Assembly: GCA_937925605.1 (NCBI GenBank)
Contig: CALALV010000187.1
Coordinates: 1 to 20,033 of the forward strand
DNA: 20,033 bases
Source of the DNA: an uncultured Woeseia sp.
GTDB taxonomy: Bacteria > Pseudomonadota > Gammaproteobacteria > Steroidobacterales > Woeseiaceae
Reading direction: 5' to 3'
Positions 10,139 to 17,624 of this stretch are shown here, piece by piece (positions within the stretch are counted from its first letter, which is position 1; each line of letters starts with the position of its first letter). Under the pieces are notes generated by a model. The model saw only the letters and a list, made by a program, of their open reading frames with translations. It searched no databases and was not told the origin of the DNA. A program made the translations under genes and the position numbers.

Positions 10139-11168
10139 GACGACCGTCGTCGAGCTGCGCGCGCCGTACCTCGTCATGATCGGCGATGTCAGGCATCCGC
10201 TGTACGCGAAGACCGGCCTGGGCATCGTGCGCTGGCGCGGCGAGAAGGTTGCCGGGCAGCTGCGCTTCCCGGGCTGCCCGGTCGACCTCGGGGTGCCCGA
10301 CCTCGACGTGCCCGCGGCGAAGGAGGCCGGAGTCGGCAGCCTGATCGTCGGCGTCGCGCCGGTCGGCGGCGTGATCCCGGACAGCTGGCTCGCGGTGCTC
10401 GAGGAGGCGGCCGCCGCCGGCATGGACATCGTGTCCGGCCTGCACGTGCGCCTTGCGAAGTTCGAGCGCGTCGCGCGCGCCGCCCGGGATTCCGGCGCGC
10501 GGCTCGTCGACGTGCGCGTGCCGCCCGCCGGGATTCCCGTCGGCAGCGGCCGCAAGCGCAGCGGGCGGCGCGTTCTGATGGTTGGCACCGACTGCGCCGT
10601 CGGCAAGAAGTACTCGGCGCTCGCGCTGCACGCGGCGCTGCTTGCAGAGGGTTTCGAGGCGACGTTCCGCGCGACCGGCCAGACCGGCATCATGATCGCC
10701 GGCAGTGGCATGCCGATCGACGCCGTCGTCAGCGACTTTGTCTCGGGCGCAGCCGAAGTGCTGTCGCCGGACAACGAACCCGGGCACTGGGACGTCATCG
10801 AGGGGCAGGGCTCGCTGTTCCACCCGGGCTACGCCGCGGTGAGCCTCGGCCTGCTACATGGGTCGCAGCCCGACGCGATCCTCGTCTGCCACGAGGCAGG
10901 GCGCAGCGCGCTGGACGAGTGTCCGGGATACCGCCTGCCGTCCGTCGCCGACTGCATCGAGCGCAACCTGCTCGAGGGCCGGCTGACGAATCCCGGCATC
11001 CGCTGCGTCGGCATCAGCATCAATACTTCCAGCCTGCCGGCGGACGAGCGGCAGCCGTACCTCGACGCGCTGTCTCGCGAAACCGGGCTGCCCTCTGTCG
11101 ACCCGATCGCTACCGGCATGCAGCCCGTCGTCGAGCGGATCCGCCGCGATTTCGCGGGAGGTGACTGA
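10131..11168 (+). CDS. dgcN: DgcN-like N-acetyltransferase (DUF1611), D-glutamate catabolism
   Basis: 345 residues of the DUF1611 family. The characterised DgcN acetylates D-glutamate so that DgcA can epimerise the N-acetyl form, and a deacetylase then gives L-glutamate. The sequence shows an N-terminal Rossmann-like region (YLVMIGDVRHPLYAKTG, SLIVGVAPVGG) and a P-loop-like GTDCAVGKK at residues 152-160. RATGQTGIMIAGSG, IEGQGSLFHPGY and ILVCHEAGR, all family hallmarks, follow. The start is GTG at 10131, eight bases inside the end of purU, and the stop TGA overlaps the ATG of the epimerase gene. Pairing with an enolase-superfamily epimerase is the standard arrangement and supports the role. 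The exact D-amino acid is inferred. Confidence 0.85.
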   Translation: MPETTVVELRAPYLVMIGDVRHPLYAKTGLGIVRWRGEKVAGQLRFPGCPVDLGVPDLDVPAAKEAGVGSLIVGVAPVGGVIPDSWLAVLEEAAAAGMDIVSGLHVRLAKFERVARAARDSGARLVDVRVPPAGIPVGSGRKRSGRRVLMVGTDCAVGKKYSALALHAALLAEGFEATFRATGQTGIMIAGSGMPIDAVVSDFVSGAAEVLSPDNEPGHWDVIEGQGSLFHPGYAAVSLGLLHGSQPDAILVCHEAGRSALDECPGYRLPSVADCIERNLLEGRLTNPGIRCVGISINTSSLPADERQPYLDALSRETGLPSVDPIATGMQPVVERIRRDFAGGD

Positions 11169-12145
11169 TGGACCTGCTGGTATCGATCGAGCGCTGGAAG
11201 CTCAAGGTGCCGTTCCGCATCACCGGGCGCGAATGGACGCACGCGAGCTGCGTCGTCGTCGAGCTGAAGGACGGGCCGCACCGCGGCTTCGGCGAGGCCG
11301 CCGGCGTCTCCTATCTCGACGAAACGGTGGACAGCATGCGCGAGCAGATCGTGGCGATCGAGCATGCCGTCGACGAGGGCCTCGACCGCGAGGCGTTGGC
11401 CGGGCTGCTGCCGCGCGGCGGCGCGCGCAACGCGATCGACTGCGCGCTGTGGGACCTCGAGTGCAAGAAGAGCGGCCGCTCGATCTGGTCGCTGACCGGG
11501 ATGGAGCCGCAGCCGGTCACGACCGTGTTCACGATCGGCCTCGAGGACAGCCCGGCGGAGATGGCCGCGAAGGCGAGCGCCGCGCACGACTGCCCGGTGC
11601 TCAAGGTCAAGCTGAACGACGACCGCCCGCGCGAGCGCCTGGAGGCGATCCGCGGCGCAAGGCCGGACGCGCGCATCGTCGTCGACGCGAACCAGGCCTG
11701 GGACATGGCCCGGCTCGAGTCGCTGCTGCCGGCCTGCGAGGCGCTCGGCATCGAGCTGGTCGAGCAGCCGCTGCCGCGCGGCGCGGACGAGGCGCTCGAG
11801 GGCTTCACGAGCCCGGTGCCGCTCGCCGCCGACGAGTCCTGCCTCGACACGGCCGAACTCGACGTCGCCGCCGCGCGCTATGACGTTATCAACATCAAGC
11901 TGGACAAGGCCGGGGGGCTGAGCGAATCGCTGCGGCTCGCCGCCGCGGCGCGCGAGCGCGGCCTCGGGCTCATGGTCGGCAACATGCTCGGCACCTCGCT
12001 CGCGATGGCGCCCGCTTTCGTCGTCGCGCAGCTCTGCCGCTTCGTCGACATCGACGGGCCGCTGCTGCTGGAACGTGACAGGCCGCAGGGCCTGCGCTAC
12101 GACCGCGGCCGGGTGCAGGTATTTGATTCCCGCCTCTGGGGCTGA
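11168..12145 (+). CDS. dgcA: N-acetyl-D-glutamate racemase / dipeptide epimerase-like (enolase superfamily)
   Basis: 325 residues, muconate-lactonizing subgroup of the enolase superfamily. Catalytic lysines are predicted at K148 (second Lys of KVK at 146-148) and K244 in INIKLDKAGG. Metal ligands are D173 (VDANQAW), E199 (VEQPL) and D222 (ADES). This spacing is identical to the L-Ala-D/L-Glu epimerase YcjG with an offset of three. An N-terminal capping domain covers about residues 1-115. Next to dgcN the likely substrate is N-acetyl-D/L-glutamate, though Ala-Glu dipeptides from peptidoglycan remain possible because the two activities are close in sequence. The ATG at 11168 shares one base with the dgcN stop. 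It is the last gene of the overlapping unit. Confidence 0.87.
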   Translation: MDLLVSIERWKLKVPFRITGREWTHASCVVVELKDGPHRGFGEAAGVSYLDETVDSMREQIVAIEHAVDEGLDREALAGLLPRGGARNAIDCALWDLECKKSGRSIWSLTGMEPQPVTTVFTIGLEDSPAEMAAKASAAHDCPVLKVKLNDDRPRERLEAIRGARPDARIVVDANQAWDMARLESLLPACEALGIELVEQPLPRGADEALEGFTSPVPLAADESCLDTAELDVAAARYDVINIKLDKAGGLSESLRLAAAARERGLGLMVGNMLGTSLAMAPAFVVAQLCRFVDIDGPLLLERDRPQGLRYDRGRVQVFDSRLWG

Positions 12146-12153
12146 GGTAAGCT
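12123..12153 (+). promoter_or_regulatory. Putative promoter, leaderless, before perM
   Basis: TTGATT (12123-12128), a 19-base spacer, then TAAGCT (12148-12153), with the ATG seven bases further at 12161. The arrangement matches the elements before 3644 and 8166. The spacer is longer than ideal, and most of the element lies within the last codons of dgcA. GAGG at 12144-12147 is too far from the ATG for a usual ribosome binding site. Confidence 0.35.
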
Positions 12154-12160
12154 CGGGGCC

Positions 12161-13240
12161 ATGAACACGGTAACCCGGTGGTTCCGGCGGCAAATTGCCA
12201 ATCCGCAGGTCGTGACGCTGTCGCTCGCGCTGCTGAGTCTCGGCGCGGCCGTCTACCTGTTTGGCAACATGCTGGCCCCGGTGCTGGCCGCAGTCGTGAT
12301 CGCCTACCTGCTGCAGGGCGTAGTCGCCCGCCTGCACCGGATCGGCGTGCCGCACCTGCCGAGCGTGGTGCTGGTGTTCCTCGTATTCGTCGCGTTCGTC
12401 GCGACGCTGCTGTTTGGCCTGCTGCCGCCACTCATCCGGCAGGTCACGCGACTGGTCGGCCAGGTGCCGCAGATCCTCGAGCGGGCCCAGGCGCTGCTGC
12501 TCGAGCTGCCGCGCAAGTACCCGAACTTCGTCAGCGAGCAGCAGATACAGGAGTTCGTCTCGACGCTCGGCACCGAGTCGATCCGCATGGGCCAGTCCGT
12601 GCTGTCGTTCTCGATGAGCGGCCTGGTCCTGCTGATCACGGTCATCGTCTACCTCGTGCTGGTGCCGTTGCTCGTGTTCTTCATGGTGCGCGACAAGGAC
12701 CGCATCATGGACTGGTTCGCGGGCTTCCTGCCGAGCGAGCGACAGCTGACCAGCACCGTGTGGCAGGAGGTGGACGGGCAGCTCGGCAACTACGTGCGCG
12801 GCAAGTTCTGGGAAATCCTGATAGTCGGCTCGGTGACCTGGGTCGTGTTCACGCTGCTCGGCCTGCAGTACGCGCTGCTGCTGGCCGTGCTGACCGGCGT
12901 CTCGGTGCTGATCCCGTACATCGGCGCCGCCGTCGTCACGCTGCCGGTCGCGCTGGTGGCGCTGTTCCAGTGGGGGGCGGCGGCGGACTTCTACTACGTC
13001 GTGCTGGCCTACCTGATCATCCAGGCGCTGGACGGCAACCTGCTCGCGCCACTGCTGTTCAGCGAGGTCGTCAACCTGCACCCGGTCGCGATCATCGTGG
13101 CGATCCTGTTCTTCGGTGGCATCTGGGGTTTCTGGGGCGTGTTCTTCGCCATTCCGCTGGCGACGCTGATCAACGCCGTGCTCAGTGCCTGGCCCGGCGT
13201 CGCGGAGCAGGAGGCAGATACGGCCGCGGGCAGCGCCTGA
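12161..13240 (+). CDS. AI-2E family transporter / PerM-like permease
   Basis: 359-residue inner-membrane protein with seven to eight predicted helices. Two are N-terminal (about residues 18-52), one at about 65-92, then a soluble amphipathic stretch at about 92-145 (QVPQILERAQALLLELPRKY). The C-terminal half contains the family blocks VPLLVFFMVRDKD, LLGLQYALLLAVLTGVSVLI, PYIGA and a hydrophobic end with FFGGIWGFWGVFFAIPLATL. PYIGA followed by GNLLAPLLFSEVVNLHP is the diagnostic signature. Family members have been linked to autoinducer-2 export or to Na+/H+ exchange, so no substrate is assigned. It starts 15 bases after dgcA and may be read from that operon as well as from its own promoter. 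The flavoprotein gene follows after 25 bases. Confidence 0.9.
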   Translation: MNTVTRWFRRQIANPQVVTLSLALLSLGAAVYLFGNMLAPVLAAVVIAYLLQGVVARLHRIGVPHLPSVVLVFLVFVAFVATLLFGLLPPLIRQVTRLVGQVPQILERAQALLLELPRKYPNFVSEQQIQEFVSTLGTESIRMGQSVLSFSMSGLVLLITVIVYLVLVPLLVFFMVRDKDRIMDWFAGFLPSERQLTSTVWQEVDGQLGNYVRGKFWEILIVGSVTWVVFTLLGLQYALLLAVLTGVSVLIPYIGAAVVTLPVALVALFQWGAAADFYYVVLAYLIIQALDGNLLAPLLFSEVVNLHPVAIIVAILFFGGIWGFWGVFFAIPLATLINAVLSAWPGVAEQEADTAAGSA

Positions 13241-13265
13241 TGGCGCCGGCCGCGCTGGGGCGCGC

Positions 13266-14501
13266 ATGAGCGGGGAACGCGATCCGGGCGTCGTCATCGT
13301 TGGTGCGAGCCACGCGGCGACACAGCTCGCGCACGGCCTGCGGCGCTGCGGCTACGAAGGCGCGGTGACGATCGTCGGCGAAGAGCAGGAGCTGCCCTAC
13401 CACAAGCCGCCGCTGTCGAAAGACTTCCTGAAGGGCAAGCGGCAGTTCGAGCAGATCCTCCTGCGGCCTGCCGCCATGTACGACAAGGCGCGGATCGATC
13501 TCAGGCTGGGCCGCCGCGTGACCGCGATCGACCGCGGCGAACGCAGCGTCGCGCTCGACGACGGCAGCCGGCTCCGCTGGCAGCAGCTGGTGCTGACGAC
13601 CGGCGCACGGCCGCGGCGCCTGCCGGTACCCGGCGCGGAGCTGGACGGCGTCTGCTACGTGCGCACCGTCGCGGACATCGAACGGCTGAGGGCGGCGACC
13701 GCGGCCGGCGCGCGCGCCGTGGTCGTCGGCGGCGGCTACATCGGCCTCGAGGTTGCGGCCTCGCTGCGCTCGCTCGGCATGCAGGTCAGCGTCGTCGAAG
13801 CCGAGGAACGCCTGCTTTCCCGGATCACCTGCCCGGAGATGTCGGACTTTTTCGCCCGCGTGCACCGCGAGGAGGGCGTGGCGCTGCGCCTGGGCAGCGC
13901 CGTCGCCGAGATCACGGGCGCAAGCCGCGCCGACGGCGTGCGCCTGGCGAGCGGCGAAGTCGAGCCCGCCGACGTCGTCGTGGTCGGCATCGGCATCGAG
14001 CCGGACACCGCGCTGGCGGAGGCCGCCGGGCTCGACGTCGACGACGGCATCGTCGTCGACGAATTCTGCCGCAGCTCCGACCCCGACATTTTCGCCGCCG
14101 GCGACTGCGCCCGCTGCCCGCACCCGCTATACGGCGATCGGCTGCGGCTCGAGTCGGTACAGAATGCACACGACCAGGCCATGGTCGTCGCCCATGCCCT
14201 GACCGGCGACCCGCGGCCCTACGCCGACCTGCCGTGGTTCTGGTCCGACCAGTACGACGTCAAGCTGCAGATCGCGGGCCTGTCCGCCGGCTGCGACCGG
14301 ATCGTCACGCGCGGCGATCCCGCGAGCGGGCGCTCGTTCGCGCTGTGTTACTTCGCGGGCGGCCGACTGGTGGCGCTCGACGCCGTCAACCGGCCGAAGG
14401 ACTTCGTCCAGGCCCGCAAGCTGATCGCGGAAGGCTACACGGCCGATCCCGCGCGGCTCGCCGACCCGGAGACGCCGCTGGACTTCGCCGCGCAGGGCTG
14501 A
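13266..14501 (+). CDS. FAD-dependent ferredoxin/rubredoxin reductase-like oxidoreductase
   Basis: 411-residue flavoprotein of the putidaredoxin-reductase/ThcD type, which passes electrons from NAD(P)H to a small iron-sulfur protein, often for a cytochrome P450 or dioxygenase. Order of motifs: FAD-binding VIVGASHAATQL (residues 10-21), YHKPPLSKDFLKG, LVLTTGARPR, the NAD(P)-binding VVVGGGYIGLE (152-162), and the second FAD motif DIFAAGDCA (274-282). A C-terminal reductase domain has LPWFWSDQYDVKLQIAGL. The first dinucleotide motif is GASHAA rather than GxGxxG, a variant seen in this subgroup as far as I recall. ATG 13266 is chosen because earlier in-frame codons lie in perM. No ferredoxin, P450 or oxygenase gene is in the window, so the partner is unknown. 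Confidence 0.88.
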   Translation: MSGERDPGVVIVGASHAATQLAHGLRRCGYEGAVTIVGEEQELPYHKPPLSKDFLKGKRQFEQILLRPAAMYDKARIDLRLGRRVTAIDRGERSVALDDGSRLRWQQLVLTTGARPRRLPVPGAELDGVCYVRTVADIERLRAATAAGARAVVVGGGYIGLEVAASLRSLGMQVSVVEAEERLLSRITCPEMSDFFARVHREEGVALRLGSAVAEITGASRADGVRLASGEVEPADVVVVGIGIEPDTALAEAAGLDVDDGIVVDEFCRSSDPDIFAAGDCARCPHPLYGDRLRLESVQNAHDQAMVVAHALTGDPRPYADLPWFWSDQYDVKLQIAGLSAGCDRIVTRGDPASGRSFALCYFAGGRLVALDAVNRPKDFVQARKLIAEGYTADPARLADPETPLDFAAQG

Positions 14502-14603
14502 GACCGCCGCCGACGGCACCCGCGCGTGGCGGACTCGCCGGAATTCGTCTACATCTGCACTGTAGGGACCAGCTTTTCCTTCGGCGGCAGGGCAGGGACG
14601 GCG
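14502..14603 (+). promoter_or_regulatory. Gap before the patatin gene, with a CTACA/TGTAG inverted repeat
   Basis: 102 bases lie between the flavoprotein stop and the preferred ATG at 14604. CTACA (14549-14553) and TGTAG (14561-14565) form a 5-base inverted repeat with a 7-base spacer in a locally AT-richer stretch, which could be an operator or part of a promoter. No clear -35/-10 pair is seen. AGGGA at 14594-14598, five bases before ATG 14604, is a good ribosome binding site. If translation began at the in-frame GTG 14526 this gap would be coding. Confidence 0.3.
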
Positions 14604-17600
14604 ATGCGCAGCAACACTCGATCGGCCTGGCTAGTGGCAGTATCTGCATTCGCGCTGCACGCACAGGCTGCGGCGCAGCCGGCGGAGCAGGGCTGCGTGG
14701 CGGCCGGCGAACGCGTCGTCGCGGTCGGCGTGCCCGAACGCTACCGCGGTCGCTACCAGGGCGGCCGCCTCGGCGCGGCCTGCGTCGTCGTCGCGCACGG
14801 CAACGACTACCAGCTGTTCGACTGGCTCGAGAACGGCCGGCTCGACGCCGCGCTGCTTTCGCCGTTCGCGGCCGGCCTGCTCGCGCGGGAAGGCGCCGAC
14901 GCCTGGCGGGCGCTGCGCTACTGGCCGCTCGACGGGCAGCCGCTGCCCGCGTACTCGTCCGGGCTCGCCGGGGCCGACGTGACGGACCCGCGCGCCGCGC
15001 TGCTCGATGACGCGCGGCCGGTCCGGCTCGACTCGCACCTGTCGCCGCTGCTGCCGGCGCTGCTGCGCTTCATCGAGCGCGAACTCGTCGCTGGCGGTGA
15101 CGGCGACGAGCGCGCGGCGGCCTGGGAACGGCAGCTGGCCCGACTCAATTTCGGCGGCAAGGTCGCGGCGGGTGATCTTGTCGAAACCCGCGTGGCCGTC
15201 GACGGTTCACCGGGCGCCGCGTTCGTGCCGCCGGGCGGCGCCGCGCAGCAGGACGTGCTGGTCTACCAGCGCCAGTTCGATCCGCTGTTCGGGACGCCGG
15301 GACGATCGGCCGGCGGGTCGCTCCTGCTGGCCGCGCCGGGCAGCGGCGTGTTCGACCGCTGGCTGCGGGCGGAAAACCCGGAGCTCGCGGAACTCGAGCG
15401 CGGGCTGTCCGGGTTCCTGGCGCGCAACTATTCGCTGCACGAGGCCGGGTTCCGCAAGCACCGGCATTTCCGTTTCCGGCTCGACGAGCTGTGGGCGCAC
15501 CTCGTCGCCCGCGAGCGGCAGGTCGACCCGTTCGCGCTGGTGCTGACCGGCGGCGGCGTCAAGTCGGCCTACCAGACGCGGCTCGTCGAGTACCTCTACG
15601 ACGGCGGCTATCTCGGCAACGCGGGCGCGGCGCCGGCGAACGGCAGTCCGCGCCACGCGACCATCCCGGTCGACTACGTGGTCGGGACCTCCGGCGGCGC
15701 GCTGCTCGGCACGCTGGTCACGCGTATCGATCGACCGGCCGGACCCTCGCTGACGCGGACAGTGTGGACCCGCTGCGCGCCGGGCGACGCCTGCGACGAC
15801 GCGCGCGACTACGTCGGCAATGCCGACATCTTTCCGTTCATCGAGATGCCGCGTTACCTGGCGCTGGTCGTCAGCGGCGTGCTGTTCCTGGCCCTGGTGC
15901 TGGTCGTGCGCGCGGTCGGCCCGCTCAGGCGCAGGACGGAGCCGACCACGCTACCCGCTGCGCTGCTGCAGCTCGAAACGGCGCGGCCGTGGTTCCCGCC
16001 GCGCATGATCTGGGTGCTGCTGCTGATCATCGCGCCGTGGCTGATCAAGGACGTCAACGGCGTGCTCGGCCTCGAGCACGTGCCGGCTGTTACCGGCCTG
16101 TTCTATTTTCTCTGCGTCATCGTCGCACTGTACTCCGACAACCGGCTCATATTCGACGACCGCTTCCGCTGGGAGCAGGTGTCGTTCCGCGGTGCGAACC
16201 TGGTCCTGCTGGTGCTCGCGATCCTGCTCACGCTGAGTCCCTGGGTCGTCGAGACGATGCGCGACGGCGGCGACGTGTCGATCAGCGACGGGTTCGGCTC
16301 CGTGTCCTGGGCGACGCTGGTCTGCTGCGTCGGCCTGCTGCTCTTGTTCCTGTCCTGGCACCACGCCCTGGCCAACGCCGCGGACCCGGCCGTGCGGGTA
16401 CGGGTCGGCGCGCGCTACCTGCTGTCGGCGACCGCGATGATCCTGCTGGCGCCGCTCCTCGCGCACCTCGCCCTCTGGCTCTCGGGCACGACCCTGTTCG
16501 AGCTGACGCCCGGTTTCTGGCTCGCGTTCATGGCCTGCTCCGCGACCGTGACCGCATTGCTGATCCTGCTGGCCCATCTGCCGCCGTCGGGCAGTCCGCG
16601 CAACCCGCTGAAGCCGGGCTGGGACCTGCTGGTCGCGCCATTCCCCAAGTCGACCTGGTTTCTGGACCTGCGCCGCTACCAGCGGGTCATCCTGTTTCTG
16701 GTCGCGAGTTTCTTCTACTGGAACGCGGTCATGGCGCCGGCGATTTACGGCAACGAGCGCGCGATCGATTATTTCAAGACGACCTACGCCCGCTGGCACT
16801 GCGCCAGCGCCGGCATTCCGGAAAGCGATTGCAACCTCGATCTCGACGCACGCATCGACGATCCGCTGCACACGACCTTCGTCGTTTCGGCGACGTCGCT
16901 GGCACGGCAACGCGAACGCTATTTCGTCTTCGACCCTGCGCGCCTCGGCGAGTCCCCGACCGGCGGTGGCTGCGCGCCTGCCGACGGAACGTCGCCGCTG
17001 GCCGCGCTGGCGCAGCGAGATCCGCGCTGGCAGCTTGCCGACCGCCGGCTTAGCCACCAGGCGCTGATCGACGTCGTGTTCGCCTCCGGCTCGCCGTTCC
17101 CGGTATTCCCGGCCACGCGGGTCGAGCTGCCGGGGCATTCGCAGGAGTGGCTGGTCGACGGTGGCTACGCGCACAACGTGCCGATCCAGGCGGCCCACAT
17201 CCTCGGCGCCGAGCGCGTGCTGGTCATCAGTTCCTCGCCGCTGCACGAGCACGACCTGCGGCCCGCGGCGCTCATCGAGGCGGAGCGCGAACGCTCGCTG
17301 GAGGCGACATTCCGGCTCGGCAACCTGGGCGACAACGCCGCGCGGCTGTTTCCCTACCTGTTCGAGCGCTCGCAGATCGAGGACGCGACCAGCGCCGAGG
17401 ACATTCTCGTTGCGACGCTGTCGCCGTCCCCCGCGGCCGCCGCCGGCGGCTGGCCGCTGCTGACGGACTTCCAGGGGCAGGTCGTCAGGCGCCTGGTAGA
17501 AGCGGCCGAGGCCGACCTCGACCAGCGTATCGGCCTGGTCGAGAGCTGGGGTCCGCCCGACTGCGAGTTTGCCGGCGCCAGGCTGGATTGCGCTGCGCTG

Positions 17601-17624
17601 AAACACGCTGCGGGCGGACATTGA
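14604..17624 (+). CDS. Patatin-domain membrane protein with an eight-helix insertion
   Basis: A 1006-residue protein that I place in the patatin (Ser-Asp lipolytic hydrolase) superfamily but not in a named family. Residues 1-24 look like a signal peptide (AWLVAVSAFALHAQA core, AAA cleavage area). Residues about 30-300 form a soluble region. One part, with DYQLFDWLENGRLDAALLSPF at 68-88, recalls phosphonate-type periplasmic binding proteins, a weak likeness. The patatin part starts at LTGGGVKSAYQ (oxyanion loop G316-G318), then GTSGG with nucleophile S363. Eight hydrophobic segments follow at about 418-438, 468-485, 496-513, 531-550, 570-590, 605-627, 638-660 and 695-715. The catalytic Asp comes only at D852 in LVDGGYAHNVPIQAA. 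Patatins usually have about 140 residues between Ser and Asp; here there are 489. ATG 14604 is preferred over GTG 14526 because it has an AGGGA site and begins the signal peptide. Its stop overlaps the next start (TTGA). The substrate is probably a lipid; this is inference. Confidence 0.8.
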   Translation: MRSNTRSAWLVAVSAFALHAQAAAQPAEQGCVAAGERVVAVGVPERYRGRYQGGRLGAACVVVAHGNDYQLFDWLENGRLDAALLSPFAAGLLAREGADAWRALRYWPLDGQPLPAYSSGLAGADVTDPRAALLDDARPVRLDSHLSPLLPALLRFIERELVAGGDGDERAAAWERQLARLNFGGKVAAGDLVETRVAVDGSPGAAFVPPGGAAQQDVLVYQRQFDPLFGTPGRSAGGSLLLAAPGSGVFDRWLRAENPELAELERGLSGFLARNYSLHEAGFRKHRHFRFRLDELWAHLVARERQVDPFALVLTGGGVKSAYQTRLVEYLYDGGYLGNAGAAPANGSPRHATIPVDYVVGTSGGALLGTLVTRIDRPAGPSLTRTVWTRCAPGDACDDARDYVGNADIFPFIEMPRYLALVVSGVLFLALVLVVRAVGPLRRRTEPTTLPAALLQLETARPWFPPRMIWVLLLIIAPWLIKDVNGVLGLEHVPAVTGLFYFLCVIVALYSDNRLIFDDRFRWEQVSFRGANLVLLVLAILLTLSPWVVETMRDGGDVSISDGFGSVSWATLVCCVGLLLLFLSWHHALANAADPAVRVRVGARYLLSATAMILLAPLLAHLALWLSGTTLFELTPGFWLAFMACSATVTALLILLAHLPPSGSPRNPLKPGWDLLVAPFPKSTWFLDLRRYQRVILFLVASFFYWNAVMAPAIYGNERAIDYFKTTYARWHCASAGIPESDCNLDLDARIDDPLHTTFVVSATSLARQRERYFVFDPARLGESPTGGGCAPADGTSPLAALAQRDPRWQLADRRLSHQALIDVVFASGSPFPVFPATRVELPGHSQEWLVDGGYAHNVPIQAAHILGAERVLVISSSPLHEHDLRPAALIEAERERSLEATFRLGNLGDNAARLFPYLFERSQIEDATSAEDILVATLSPSPAAAAGGWPLLTDFQGQVVRRLVEAAEADLDQRIGLVESWGPPDCEFAGARLDCAALKHAAGGH

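Noticed and set aside
10829..13297. A minus-strand open frame of 822 codons across dgcN, dgcA and perM.
   Set aside because: Its translation is an Arg/Gln/His/Asp-rich shadow with no domain, while the plus strand carries three recognisable genes. Long antisense frames are expected at this GC content.
14036..14061. An 11-base perfect inverted repeat (CGTCGACGACG, loop GCAT) inside the flavoprotein gene.
   Set aside because: It encodes an Asp/Val-rich stretch (DVDDGIVVDE) with the codons GAC and GTC, which are complementary; codon bias explains it.
14526..14603. GTG 14526 as start of the patatin protein, adding 26 residues.
   Set aside because: The extension would bury the signal peptide. ATG 14604 has an AGGGA ribosome binding site at good spacing and begins directly with a basic n-region.
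15951..17621. A minus-strand open frame of 556 codons opposite the patatin gene.
   Set aside because: Low-complexity Arg/Gln-rich translation without motifs. The plus strand has clear membrane segments and the DGG motif.
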